Shown in pieces: positions 16,676-24,954 of a stretch of 43,440 bases of DNA. The stretch lies in the IMG/VR virus record IMGVR_UViG_3300037130_000238, positions 1 to 43,440 of that record; one strand, given 5' to 3'. Below the pieces are notes generated by a model, which saw only the letters and a list, made by a program, of their open reading frames with translations, was not told where the DNA came from and did no database searches. Position 1 is the first letter of the stretch, and every line of letters begins with the position of its first letter. The DNA is from a virus. The position numbers were made by a program, and so were the translations under genes.

Positions 16676-17095
16676 CTACGACGCGTCCTTTCCCTTTTTG
16701 CCTTTCTTCTTGCCGCTGTCGTCATCGTCCGCGTCGTCGTCCGCGACCGGCGGAGCCGTGGGCGCCGGGAAGATGTACTTCCGGCCGTCGATGGTCACGC
16801 ACACGCTGCACATCGTTTCCTGCTTCTGGCCCGGCAGCTTCACTGCCTTCGTCTCCCTCCGGACCACCTGCCAGTCCTCCAGCGCGTCGATCTCGGCGGC
16901 CGACGTGGGCGGTTTCACCGCCTGGATCGCGTTGGCGGCTTTCAGTGCGGTAGTCCGCTGCGCGCGCTCGTTGTCGGGGGTATCGCGCTTCGCGGCTTCG
17001 AGCGCCGATTTGTACATCTCGGTCCATTTCTCCTGCGCCTTGTCGGAAAGGTGCGCCGGCGCGGGCGGCACCTGAATCGTGGCTTCGTTGTTCAT
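16676..17095 (-). CDS. ChaB-like domain phage protein
   Basis: 139 residues from the ATG at 17095 (AAGGAG ten bases upstream; an ATG three codons earlier is too close to it). Residues about 10-50 contain APAHLSDKAQEKWTEMYKSA and then ALKAANAIQAV, which resembles the ChaB-type helical fold found in many phage and archaeal proteins. The middle has CSVCVTIDGRKYIFPAP. The C-terminus is an Asp run followed by a Lys run (DDDADDDDSGKKKGKKGK), probably disordered. Located in the head operon before the protease, so it may be packaged or assist head assembly. Confidence 0.6.
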   Translation of the reverse strand: MNNEATIQVPPAPAHLSDKAQEKWTEMYKSALEAAKRDTPDNERAQRTTALKAANAIQAVKPPTSAAEIDALEDWQVVRRETKAVKLPGQKQETMCSVCVTIDGRKYIFPAPTAPPVADDDADDDDSGKKKGKKGKDAS

Positions 17096-17109
17096 GGCGG
17101 TCATTCTCC

Positions 17110-18006
17110 TTATGCGGCTGTGATCGAAAGGCCATAGCTGCGCAGCAGCGCGCGATCGCCCTCGGTCGGTTTCAAGAGATCCTCGCTGACGTACGGCACA
17201 ACGAGGCAATGGCAGTTGATGGTGTTCTCCGCGGATCCGGAAGGATCGCGCGGGTACTGCAGCTTTTCTCCGGCAACGAGGAAGGGATCGCCTGGCCTCC
17301 GGATTTGGCCGTCGGCGAGCTCGTGGCTGATGCGCGGCACGCGCGCAATCGGAACATGCTTCCACATCTTCTCGACCTGCGGATGATGCGCGGCCATGGC
17401 ATTGATGCGCGCCACCGATGCCAGCGACTGGATGCGCAGGATCTCGTTACTGGCGATCGACAAAGCGCGCTCCGCGATCGGCGCGAACATCCCGGAAAAC
17501 TCGCCGCCTTCGAGAGCGCCGCCGATCTCGGCCGTCAGCTGCGCCAGATCCATCCGCCCCAGCCACGCGCGCTGCAGCGCCGCGTTGATCTTCGCCGCCG
17601 AATCCCGCGTGAGTCCGCCGATCAGATCCGCCGTGTAGCCCTGCACCACCTGCAGCGCCGCTGTATCGATCACCGGCTGCACCAGCACGCCGCCCGTGCC
17701 GGCCGTCACCGTCGCGTCCACCTGCACCGCCGTCTTGCGGTAGACGTCGGCTTCCATTTTCCGAACCTCGGCCGAAGCCGCGTCGCTGAACTGCTGCATC
17801 GCGTTGTCGACCTGGCTTTTCAGCAGCGCAAGCCGCGCCGCGGTGTAACTGGAGGGCGCGGTGCGGGCGACGTCGGCGAGGATCTCGCGGCTCAGATCCC
17901 GGAGCAGCGCGAGGATCCTGCGCCGCGCTTCCGGCGCGAGCGCGTCCGCCTGCTGGGTGAGCAGGTCGAGCTGTGCCGCGTAAGCCTGGGCGCGCGTGTC
18001 AGCCAT
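17110..18006 (-). CDS. Mu gpF-like (SPP1 gp7-like) minor head protein
   Basis: 298 residues. The C-terminal ~90 residues carry the signature of the Mu F / SPP1 gp7 domain: MWKHVPIARVPRISHELADG, then the glycine/proline-rich GDPFLVAGEKLQYPRDP and NCHCLVVPYV. The N-terminal part is helical. The protein is a few-copy head protein acting at the portal, perhaps in DNA ejection. It follows the portal gene directly (TGATG overlap at 18006), as gene 30 follows 29 in Mu. Confidence 0.85.
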   Translation of the reverse strand: MADTRAQAYAAQLDLLTQQADALAPEARRRILALLRDLSREILADVARTAPSSYTAARLALLKSQVDNAMQQFSDAASAEVRKMEADVYRKTAVQVDATVTAGTGGVLVQPVIDTAALQVVQGYTADLIGGLTRDSAAKINAALQRAWLGRMDLAQLTAEIGGALEGGEFSGMFAPIAERALSIASNEILRIQSLASVARINAMAAHHPQVEKMWKHVPIARVPRISHELADGQIRRPGDPFLVAGEKLQYPRDPSGSAENTINCHCLVVPYVSEDLLKPTEGDRALLRSYGLSITAA

Positions 18007-19754
18007 CAGTTCACCAGGGTCCTCTCCTCACCCTCGTCCAGCAGATCGCTGTCCGGACCCCTCCCGGCCGCGTCCTTCGGATTCGGCGATCCGGGATTCG
18101 CGATGCGCCCCAGCGCTTTCGCCAGCGCCGACTGCGGGAAGAACTGATCCTGCTGCTTCGCGGCGCGATCGTCTTTCTCCTGCTGCGCCGCCTCGTATTC
18201 CTCGGCCGAGTCCGGAATGTCGACGCCGATCTCGGCGAGCACGGTGTGGAAGGCGCGCGCGGCCGTCTGGCCTGTAACCCAGCCGGCCTGCTGTCCGGCC
18301 TGCAGCGCGACCGCCACGCCCTGCAGCGTTTGCGCGCCCTTCTCGAGATCCTTCACCGCAATCTCGGGAAACTCGATGTTGAAGCTCAGGTCCACGCCCG
18401 CGGGCAGCACGCCGGCCAGCTGCGCCCGGTCCAGCGCAAAGTTCAGCATCGCGGTCACAATGCGCGAAAGCTTGTTCTGCCGCCCCTGAATCTTCTTGGT
18501 GAACGGCGCATTCATCTCCAGAGCCGAAGCGCGATTCGCGTCGTCGCCATCGCCCAGCAGCATCATCGGAATGCCGGCGCCGCCGGTGCCGTACTTCTTC
18601 ACCATCGCCGCGCCGGCTGCCATGTCCGCGCCTTTGAAGTCCGGTGTCTTCGCCTCCACGCTCACGCGCTCGTTGGTCACCAGCACGCCGCCCTGGCGCG
18701 GCGGATCCTTCGTGAGCTTGTTCTTGTATTCATCGGTCTTCTTGTCGTCGGCGCCGCTCAGCACGTAATGCCAGACGAAGGAATTCAGGAAGCGCACCTT
18801 GTCGCCGAAGTCGAAGATCATCTGGTCGAACAGATCGATCCAGTCCGCCAGCGCGAACAGATCGCTGAATCCGCGGCTCGCGCTCTTGACCTTGTTGATG
18901 GCGAAGTAGTAGCACTCGCCGTTCAGCCGGCCGAAGGTGGCCGACTGCGGATCCTCGTCGCGGCGGATCAGCAGCATCGGCTTCTGCAGCACCTCGCCGA
19001 CCTCGCGGCGCAGGCGCACGGCGTAGGGCACGTTGATCGACGCGGTGCCATCGGAGGTGGCCATCTCCGCGAACTGGATGGTGTCGATGTTCATCGGATC
19101 GATGTAGCCGTTGCGCACCTTGCCGTTCACCGGGTTCACGGCCACCGGGATGCACATCTCGCCGAAGATGCTCAGCTCGTCGGAGTAGCTTTCCAGCTGC
19201 TCGTCCATGTTGTTGACTTCGTCGTTCCAGTGATCGTCGATCACCTGCTGCACGCGCGGATCCACGGCCGTCACGCGCACACCCTTGCCCAGCGTGTACT
19301 CGCGGAAGATTTCGATGATGCGTTTGCCGAAGGGCGTGGTGACCGCGAGGAAGTAGCACACCTGCAGCATGCGGTCGTGCATCAGCGGATTCAGGTCGCG
19401 CAGCGTCGCCAGCGACGTAATGCGGCGGAAGCCGGGATCCTCGCCGTCGCCGGTAGTGAGCGTGAAGAGTTGCGGCGCCACTGCCTCGGCCGCCAGCCGC
19501 TCCTGCTCGGTCAGCTTGCCCACGGTGAGCATCTTCATCGCCGCCGACATCAGCGTCACATCGCGATCGCTGAGCTTGCTGGTGTCGACGCCGCCCTTCG
19601 CGAGCAGCGCTTTCGCGCCCGACTCGGCCGCCACCGCGCGCGCTTCTTCCCACCGCTTCGCCTCGTCTAGGTTCAGCATCGTCAGACTGTTGCGCTCCGC
19701 CAGACTGCGCTGGCGCGAGAAGATCGTTTTGAGTGTCTTTGGGATCAGGCCCAT
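18006..19754 (-). CDS. Portal protein
   Basis: 582 residues. Typical portal features are present: a long alpha/beta core with RMLQVCYFLAVTTPFGKRII, YSDELSIFGEMCIPVAVNP and DPMNIDTIQFAE, the middle YGTGGAGIPMMLLGDGDDAN, and a C-terminal helical crown ending in a charged tail. The portal ring is the DNA channel of the head. It lies between large terminase and the F-like protein. AAGGAG lies six bases before the ATG, which overlaps the terminase stop by ten bases. Confidence 0.88.
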   Translation of the reverse strand: MGLIPKTLKTIFSRQRSLAERNSLTMLNLDEAKRWEEARAVAAESGAKALLAKGGVDTSKLSDRDVTLMSAAMKMLTVGKLTEQERLAAEAVAPQLFTLTTGDGEDPGFRRITSLATLRDLNPLMHDRMLQVCYFLAVTTPFGKRIIEIFREYTLGKGVRVTAVDPRVQQVIDDHWNDEVNNMDEQLESYSDELSIFGEMCIPVAVNPVNGKVRNGYIDPMNIDTIQFAEMATSDGTASINVPYAVRLRREVGEVLQKPMLLIRRDEDPQSATFGRLNGECYYFAINKVKSASRGFSDLFALADWIDLFDQMIFDFGDKVRFLNSFVWHYVLSGADDKKTDEYKNKLTKDPPRQGGVLVTNERVSVEAKTPDFKGADMAAGAAMVKKYGTGGAGIPMMLLGDGDDANRASALEMNAPFTKKIQGRQNKLSRIVTAMLNFALDRAQLAGVLPAGVDLSFNIEFPEIAVKDLEKGAQTLQGVAVALQAGQQAGWVTGQTAARAFHTVLAEIGVDIPDSAEEYEAAQQEKDDRAAKQQDQFFPQSALAKALGRIANPGSPNPKDAAGRGPDSDLLDEGEERTLVN

Positions 19755-21358
19755 CGGGTGCTCCTTCCGCGCTGAATAAATTCCCTGCCGCCGCGGCTTT
19801 TGCCGCTCAGCACTTCGCGGCCTTCCTGCGGGTCGCGGCCGCCCGCCTGCGCGTTCGAAGAGGACATGGCCGCTTCAGCGCCGCTGTCGGCCGCGTGTTC
19901 GGCCAGCGCGGCCGCCCAGAATCGGTCGGCGTGCGCGAACACCTTGCGCTTCGCTCCGCCGGCCACAGCCGACTCCAGCTCGATCCGCGGCGCATCGAAA
20001 GTCACGCCGGTGGACGTCGCTTCGCGCTTGATCGACTGCAGCTCGACCCGCACCTGGTTGTCGTAGGGGATGCGGAAATGCGCTGCTTCGAGTACGCGCT
20101 TGAACTTCACCGCCAGATCCACCTTCATGCGCACGCCGTTGTCGTTCGTGCCGCCGAAGCTCACGCCCATCAGCTTGCCGCCGTTGGTCTGATCCAGCAG
20201 ATCGTAGAGCGCAATGCCCATGCCGGTCGAGTCGATCGCGGTGCGCGTCGTCATGCGCACCCACGGATCGAGCGTCTCGTACTGCTTGGGGAAGGGGTAC
20301 GCGTGGAGCGGCAGCACAAGCCGCGTCATGCGGATGTCGCCGATCCGCTCCACCATCCACAGCACCGTCTGATCGTGACTGCGCGCCACGTCGATCCCGG
20401 AATACAGCGCGCCGCGCGCCTCATAGCCGGCGGGCCAGCCAACGGTGGCTCCTGAGTCCTCTGCCTGCTGGATGAGCTCGATCGACAACCACGCGCCCGT
20501 CGCCTTCAGGAACGCGCAGCAGAACTCCTGCGCCCAGGTGTCGGCATCCTTGATGCCTTCCCGCATCTCGTCGATATCGATGGGGCAGCCGTCGGCGACC
20601 GCCATGTGCACGTCGATCCAGTGGCCGGTCCACGGTCCCTTGCGAATCGGATTCGGCGACGGAGCCACGCCATCGGTGAGGCCGAGATCCTTCGCGAGAT
20701 CGAAGAACTTGCCCTGCTCGCCGTTCGGCGTCGAGAGCACGTCGAGCCGATTGCCCAGCGCCACCTGGCGGAAGATCGCCGCCCAGATCGCGTAGCTGTC
20801 CATCTGGTGAGCGAACTCGTCGAGCACCGCGTCGCCGGGATAGCCGCGAGCCGTGCGCGGGTTGGCAGCCAGCGCCATGATGCGGCTGCCATTCGCGAAC
20901 TGAATGCGCTGCACGAGGAAGTCGGTGGCGCTGATGTCGTCCTGCCAGCGCTCGGAGTACACCTCCGACACCGCGCCGATGGCCTGAATGTTCTTCTTGC
21001 AGGTATCGACAAACTCCGTCGACTGTGCCTGCGAGGGCGATAGCACCGTCGTCGTCGAGCCCGGCCGCTCCAGCCGCCGGAAGATGTGATCGACGCCGGT
21101 GGCGTAGGAGTAGCCGATGCGCGCGGACTTCACCGCCAGCTTGAAACGCGTGCCGTCGTCGAGCCAGCGCTGCTGATACGGGCGCAGCTGGATCACCGGC
21201 GGCAGCTGGCGGTCGAAGGGAACCACTTCGACGCGCGGCCGCGATTCAGGCTGCTGCGGGGCGCGGCGCGGGACCGATGCCGAAGACGCGCTCGCGGATG
21301 CGATTGATGTCGTCGGCGGTGAGGGCTTGCCCCTTCGTGATTTTCTTTTCTGCGGCAT
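19745..21358 (-). CDS. Large terminase subunit (Mu gp28-like)
   Basis: 537 residues. ATPase part: LAVKSARIGYS (about 74-84) stands in place of Walker A and, as in Mu gp28, departs from the consensus; Walker B is AVLDEFAH (about 177-184); LDVLSTPNG is the coupling region. Nuclease part: YSGIDVARSHDQTVLW (Asp about 323) and TAIDSTGMG. It packages DNA by the headful mechanism in Mu relatives. The ATG at 21358 overlaps the small subunit gene by 113 bases and gives a basic, low-complexity N-terminus; GGGAG precedes it. A later GTG near 21225 would start right before the conserved part. Confidence 0.85.
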   Translation of the reverse strand: MPQKRKSRRGKPSPPTTSIASASASSASVPRRAPQQPESRPRVEVVPFDRQLPPVIQLRPYQQRWLDDGTRFKLAVKSARIGYSYATGVDHIFRRLERPGSTTTVLSPSQAQSTEFVDTCKKNIQAIGAVSEVYSERWQDDISATDFLVQRIQFANGSRIMALAANPRTARGYPGDAVLDEFAHQMDSYAIWAAIFRQVALGNRLDVLSTPNGEQGKFFDLAKDLGLTDGVAPSPNPIRKGPWTGHWIDVHMAVADGCPIDIDEMREGIKDADTWAQEFCCAFLKATGAWLSIELIQQAEDSGATVGWPAGYEARGALYSGIDVARSHDQTVLWMVERIGDIRMTRLVLPLHAYPFPKQYETLDPWVRMTTRTAIDSTGMGIALYDLLDQTNGGKLMGVSFGGTNDNGVRMKVDLAVKFKRVLEAAHFRIPYDNQVRVELQSIKREATSTGVTFDAPRIELESAVAGGAKRKVFAHADRFWAAALAEHAADSGAEAAMSSSNAQAGGRDPQEGREVLSGKSRGGREFIQRGRSTRWA

Positions 21359-21965
21359 CCATCTCCCGTTCGAACTTTTTGCGCTTCAGCTCGGCGTCCT
21401 TCTCCATCTGCGCCAGCTTCCGCTCATCCATCGCGACCTTGCGTTCCTTGATCGCGTTCTCCCGCGCGCGCTGCATCATCTCAGCCAGACCGAGCAGCGC
21501 CCCGGCCGCCGCCATGCGCCCCTTCGGCGAGGCGTCCTCGGCGAGGACGGAAAAAATCTGGTCGCGCGCAGCATGCAGCACAGCCTCATCGTCCTTCGTC
21601 ACAACCGATTTCACGAAGGCCGCGGCGATGGTGCGCGCCTGCTCCGCGCGCGCCAGCGTCTCCGCCGTGACCTGCGTCACGCGCAGGTCGTACCAGCGGT
21701 GCAGATTTGTGTGCGGCAGCCGGCGCCCTGGAAACAGCTTGCGCACGGCGGGATCGAGCTTCTCCCAGTCGACGAAACCGGCGCGGCCCTGCGCCCACTT
21801 CTCGCTGTAGGCCAGCGAGGAAATCTCCTCGATCTCCTGCCACGTCTTGCCGCGTGCGTTCTTCAGGTACTGGATCGCATCGCGCGTTTCGGGCGGCAGC
21901 TGATCGATCTTCAGCGGCTGCTGGCGCTGGCGGCGATCACCCGTCCTGGCTCTCGTTTTGGCCAT
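21246..21965 (-). CDS. Small terminase subunit (DUF3486, Mu gp27-like)
   Basis: 239 residues. It opens with KIDQLPPETRDAIQYL and KTWQEIEEI, has an FPGRRLPHTNLHRWYDLRV segment (helix-turn-helix-like), a long helical middle, and ends GQALTADDINRIRERVFGIG, all typical of the DUF3486 family that recognises packaging sites in Mu-like phages. It precedes the large subunit as gene 27 precedes 28 in Mu. Starts with an ATG at 21965, three bases after the stop of the wHTH gene. Confidence 0.85.
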   Translation of the reverse strand: MAKTRARTGDRRQRQQPLKIDQLPPETRDAIQYLKNARGKTWQEIEEISSLAYSEKWAQGRAGFVDWEKLDPAVRKLFPGRRLPHTNLHRWYDLRVTQVTAETLARAEQARTIAAAFVKSVVTKDDEAVLHAARDQIFSVLAEDASPKGRMAAAGALLGLAEMMQRARENAIKERKVAMDERKLAQMEKDAELKRKKFEREMDAAEKKITKGQALTADDINRIRERVFGIGPAPRPAAA

Positions 21966-21968
21966 CGG

Positions 21969-22295
21969 CTAAAACTCCAGGGCGGGATCCCGCGGGCGAT
22001 TCTCTTCCACCTGATCGCGGCCCGCCGGCGTCAGCTCGATCTTCTCCAGATACACGCGGCCGGTGAACGAATCATGGCGCTGCACGTAGCGCACGTAACC
22101 GCGGCCCTCCAGATCCTGAAGGATGGTGACCGCGTCGCTGATGCCGATCTCAAAAGCAAGCGACTGCAGCGCGTGGGTCACGCCCACATCGTCGTATCGC
22201 GAAGCCTGCACGTTGTGACGAGCCCGAAGCAGAAGCAGAATCTGGCCCCTCAGCCGTCGGCTACGCTCCGGCGTCAGGTCAGTGAACATGGTCAT
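21969..22295 (-). CDS. Small winged-helix protein (VpaChn25_0724/Mu gp26-like position)
   Basis: 108 residues with RRLRGQILLLLRARHN, VGVTHALQSLAFEIGISDAV, LQDLEGRGYVRYVQ and a beta wing, ending IELTPAGRDQVEEN. That is the outline of the winged-helix proteins found just before the small terminase in Mu-like phages. It may help terminase or DNA recognition. Overlaps the upstream membrane protein gene by 17 bases. Confidence 0.65.
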   Translation of the reverse strand: MTMFTDLTPERSRRLRGQILLLLRARHNVQASRYDDVGVTHALQSLAFEIGISDAVTILQDLEGRGYVRYVQRHDSFTGRVYLEKIELTPAGRDQVEENRPRDPALEF

Positions 22296-22758
22296 CCCCC
22301 GAAGAAACAGTTTCGATCTTGAGTTTTCTGGCGATGCTGTCGAGTGTGGCTTCCGTGCGCATCTGCCGCCGATGGATCCGGTCCATCTGCTGCGCCGTGT
22401 AGGAGCTCAGCGTCTGGATCTCCTGCAGCTGCCGGTCGTCTTTCTGCGCGATCGCGCTCATCGCCTCCGCCATCTGGTGTTGCGCCCGCGCGCCCTCGCG
22501 CTGGATCTCCACCATCCGCTCCAGCTGCGCGCCCAGGATCATCACCACCACCATGGCGATGAAGAAGTTCGGACCCCACGCCTGCAGCAGGGCGAACGCC
22601 TGCTTGGGATCGCTCTCCAGAACGCGCCCCACGACCAGGAGAACCGCCGCGACGCCCACCCCGCCGAAGACGACGTTGACGTACCGCACCCACCCCGACC
22701 GGAACCCGATCCGGACGTCCGTTCCCGACTCTCCCCCGCCCTGCCGCAATCCGAACAT
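22279..22758 (-). CDS. Membrane-anchored coiled-coil protein (DUF2730-like position)
   Basis: 159 residues from the ATG at 22758 (GTG starts at 22767 and 22773 are possible). Two hydrophobic segments, VNVVFGGVGVAAVLLVVGRV and FFIAMVVVMILGA, then a charged helical tail (QLERMVEIQREGARAQ, IHRRQMRTEATLDSI) that could form a coiled coil. Mu gp25 (DUF2730) has the same size, membrane-plus-coil layout and position. An i-spanin or holin-like role is the alternative. Confidence 0.5.
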   Translation of the reverse strand: MFGLRQGGGESGTDVRIGFRSGWVRYVNVVFGGVGVAAVLLVVGRVLESDPKQAFALLQAWGPNFFIAMVVVMILGAQLERMVEIQREGARAQHQMAEAMSAIAQKDDRQLQEIQTLSSYTAQQMDRIHRRQMRTEATLDSIARKLKIETVSSGDDHVH

Positions 22759-22775
22759 TTTCCTCACACCCACCC

Positions 22776-22834
22776 AAAAAACGGTCTAACCGCAAGACTG
22801 TAATTCTCGACGCTATTTTTCCCGCGCATTACAG
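22776..22834. promoter_or_regulatory. Control region before the terminase/head operon
   Basis: CTGTAAT (22798-22804) and ATTACAG (22828-22834) form an inverted repeat with a 23-base centre, a possible regulator site. On the minus strand CGGT-TAG-ACCG (22792-22782) is followed by six T (22781-22776), a very short terminator-like hairpin. This is the best place for a second late promoter, because the gap between the HNH gene and the membrane protein gene is one of the few wide gaps in the leftward operon. No convincing -35/-10 pair was found. Confidence 0.35.
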
Positions 22835-22857
22835 CCCCGCTGGCGAGCCCGGTTTCT

Positions 22858-22882
22858 TTTCCGGACCCCCAGTACCCGGAAA
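22858..22882. promoter_or_regulatory. Hairpin after the HNH nuclease gene
   Basis: TTTCCGG (22858-22864) pairs with CCGGAAA (22876-22882) over an 11-base loop, about 65 bases past the HNH stop. No T run, so a processing or weak termination role is only possible. Confidence 0.4.
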
Positions 22883-22945
22883 CGCTCCTGCAGCCTCCCA
22901 GCGCGATTTCCGGCGGTTTCGGGTTTTCCGGGTTTTGCCTGGCTT

Positions 22946-23620
22946 TCACGGCAGCACCCCGGTCCGCTTTCCACACGCGTACCAGTCCCCCGCGATGCAC
23001 TGCTGGGCGTCGGCCAGCGGCAGCTTCCCGGCACAGACCTTCCGGTGCAGCGCGTTTTCGAGTTTGTCTTTGGTGTGGAAGCCGATCGTTCCCGGCGCAT
23101 CCACCGGCTGCGGCCACAGGTTGCGGTCGTCATTCGATCCGCCCAGCTCGATCGAGATCAGGTGATCGATCTCGTAGTCCTTCCCCGGACAGCCGCTCGT
23201 CTGGCCGTACGCCGCGCAGATCCGCTTCTTCTGGCTTTCCGTCACATTGCGCTCGTCGCGCGTGTGGAAGCTCCGCGCGCACAGCGTCTCCTTGCTCAAC
23301 TGCGCATCTACCTCACCGGGCGTCGCCCGCAGATCGTTCAGCACCGCGGCGCCGTCATGGCGATAATGGGCGGCATCGTCGGACTGGATCGCCACGCTCC
23401 ACGCCGCCGCATACGCATCTTCGGCGCGCGCCACCGCAGCCCGATACGCGGGATCGCGAAAGGCCTCGGGCGGAGCGGTGTACAAAGCCAGAAATCGATC
23501 CTGCGCCGCATGAAGCCGATCGGTCGCCGACTGCGCCAGCGCCATCGCTGCGGCGCCCGCCGCGGCAAGAGCCAGCACCACAGCCGTCCGGATCCATCGC
23601 GATCGAGCTTTCTGCGTCAT
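22946..23620 (-). CDS. Exported HNH-type nuclease
   Basis: 224 residues. A basic start (MTQKARSRWIRT) and hydrophobic stretch VVLALAAAGAAAMALA ending AQS look like a signal peptide or anchor. The C-terminal half has YEIDHLISIELGGSNDDRNL followed by WPQP, the His-Asn core of a beta-beta-alpha metal nuclease (His about 153, Asn about 167). Six cysteines outside the leader suggest disulfides and an extracytoplasmic location. It lies in the lysis module, its ATG at 23620 not overlapping others but its neighbour 77-residue gene ending at 23617 overlaps it. Possible jobs: degrading host DNA at lysis, or blocking incoming DNA in the periplasm. Confidence 0.7.
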   Translation of the reverse strand: MTQKARSRWIRTAVVLALAAAGAAAMALAQSATDRLHAAQDRFLALYTAPPEAFRDPAYRAAVARAEDAYAAAWSVAIQSDDAAHYRHDGAAVLNDLRATPGEVDAQLSKETLCARSFHTRDERNVTESQKKRICAAYGQTSGCPGKDYEIDHLISIELGGSNDDRNLWPQPVDAPGTIGFHTKDKLENALHRKVCAGKLPLADAQQCIAGDWYACGKRTGVLP

Positions 23621-23850
23621 GCCGCTGGGTCCCTACTCGCCTCCGGGGCGGAGCTGGTTGACTCCGCCCCTTCGGCCTTCGCGTTTGGGTTATGTCCGCG
23701 CAGCTCGTCGACCAGCTGCGTCAATCCGTTCGGATCGCCGTACAGCGCCTCGGCTCCCACCTCCGCGGCGGTGTGCTGCTCCTCGGCCGTGCCATCGCCA
23801 CCGGTCGCCCAGTCCAGCACCTTCATCCAGGCCGGCTCCGGTTCAGGCAA
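23617..23850 (-). CDS. Small acidic hypothetical protein
   Basis: 77 residues, Glu/Ala-rich, with WMKVLDWATGGDG near the start and a disordered Ser/Ala C-terminus. No membrane segment or known motif. It is coupled to the HNH gene by an ATGA overlap at 23617-23620 and overlaps the upstream gene by eight bases, which supports expression. Function unknown. Confidence 0.5.
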   Translation of the reverse strand: MPEPEPAWMKVLDWATGGDGTAEEQHTAAEVGAEALYGDPNGLTQLVDELRGHNPNAKAEGAESTSSAPEASRDPAA

Positions 23851-24100
23851 CGCCGATCATTCCTTTCACGCGCGACTGAATCAGCGCGACGGGGACCAGC
23901 ATCGGCTTCTTCTCCACCGTGAAGGTGACGATCGCCGCGTCCATGACTCTCGCGACCTTGTAGCTCAGCACGACGCCGCTCGTCTCGGGCAGCGTTCCGG
24001 CCTCCAGCGCGTCGGGGCCATAGCCGGAGTCCTTCAGCTTCGCCGCCATGGCGTTGAACTGATCCTTGTTGAGCTTCAGCGTGAACGTGGCGAACCCCAT
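23843..24100 (-). CDS. Small hypothetical protein of the lysis module
   Basis: 85 residues, alpha/beta, with FTLKLNKDQFNAMAAKLKDS and TFTVEKKPMLVPVAL. The ATG overlaps the stop of the holin-like gene (TGATG at 24100). No family recognised and no membrane segment seen; its job cannot be inferred beyond its place in the lysis block. Confidence 0.5.
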   Translation of the reverse strand: MGFATFTLKLNKDQFNAMAAKLKDSGYGPDALEAGTLPETSGVVLSYKVARVMDAAIVTFTVEKKPMLVPVALIQSRVKGMIGVA

Positions 24101-24942
24101 CAGAAGCCTGCCTGCGCTTCATACGCGAAGTACTGATCCACGGTCACTGGCCGAGTCAGGCCAAGGTCCCGCGAGATCCGGTCCGCGTTCAACGCCATCT
24201 GACGCTGATCGAGCAGAGGCCGCACTTCCGCCAGATGCACGGTGACGTTGCGGCTCATGGCCGCTACCTGCGCCTTCGAACTCACGCCCTCGACCAGCGC
24301 CAGCAGCGAATTGACGATCGTCGCGATGCCGTTGATCGCCGTGGTGGCCTTCTGCTGGCTGTTCGGATTCGTGATCTTCACGGCGTTCAGCAGCGCGGTG
24401 TTCACGCTGTTCTGTAGCTGAACGATCAGCGCCTGCAGCACCTGAATCGTGGTCTGGTTCGGATTCGCCAGGTAGTTCTTCGCGGCGGTGGTAATCTGCG
24501 GCGCCAGCGCGTTGATGATCGCCAGCGACGGCGTGACGATGAGCGCCGCGGACGGATCCAGCACTTCCACCAGACCGCCGGCCGTGTCGATTGCGCTGGT
24601 GAGCGCCGGCGTCCAGTTCACGATCTCCTGCGCGACGTTCACCTTCTGTTGCTGCGTGCAGCCGATCACCGGAGCGAACACCATCGTGACGCAGAGCAGA
24701 GCGATCATCGCGGCCGTGCCTGCGCCGCCCGTCGACCCGCTGCCCGAGCTGGAGCCGGGATCCTTCGCCAACAGACCGAGGAACCCGGTGGCCATCGCGC
24801 CGATCAGCGCAACCACGGTTCCCGTGCCGGCGTGGCCGAGAGTGATGCCCTGCTGCGAAAGCACGCCCACCACAATCCCGACGGCGATCAGCACACCGGT
24901 GATCGACGTCTTCGGGTGCTGCCAGATATTCGAAAGGTTCAT
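24100..24942 (-). CDS. Holin-like membrane protein fused to a lipoprotein-type domain
   Basis: 280 residues. Two hydrophobic helices (about 13-30, TGVLIAVGIVVGVLSQQG; about 40-60, TGTVVALIGAMATGFLGLLA) and a Gly/Ser linker resemble a small holin. A third segment MIALLCVTMVFAPVIGCTQQ has the look of a lipoprotein signal with lipobox VIGC. The remaining ~185 residues are helical and could span the periplasm. There is a Met just before the lipobox segment but no good ribosome site, so a single fused chain is preferred. It stands next to the endolysin gene, as holins do. Confidence 0.5.
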   Translation of the reverse strand: MNLSNIWQHPKTSITGVLIAVGIVVGVLSQQGITLGHAGTGTVVALIGAMATGFLGLLAKDPGSSSGSGSTGGAGTAAMIALLCVTMVFAPVIGCTQQQKVNVAQEIVNWTPALTSAIDTAGGLVEVLDPSAALIVTPSLAIINALAPQITTAAKNYLANPNQTTIQVLQALIVQLQNSVNTALLNAVKITNPNSQQKATTAINGIATIVNSLLALVEGVSSKAQVAAMSRNVTVHLAEVRPLLDQRQMALNADRISRDLGLTRPVTVDQYFAYEAQAGF

Positions 24943-24954
24943 ACACTTTCTCCT

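Noticed and set aside
17973-19670. 565-residue rightward frame opposite the portal gene
   Set aside because: Same reason: His/Arg/Val-rich mirror of the portal codons.
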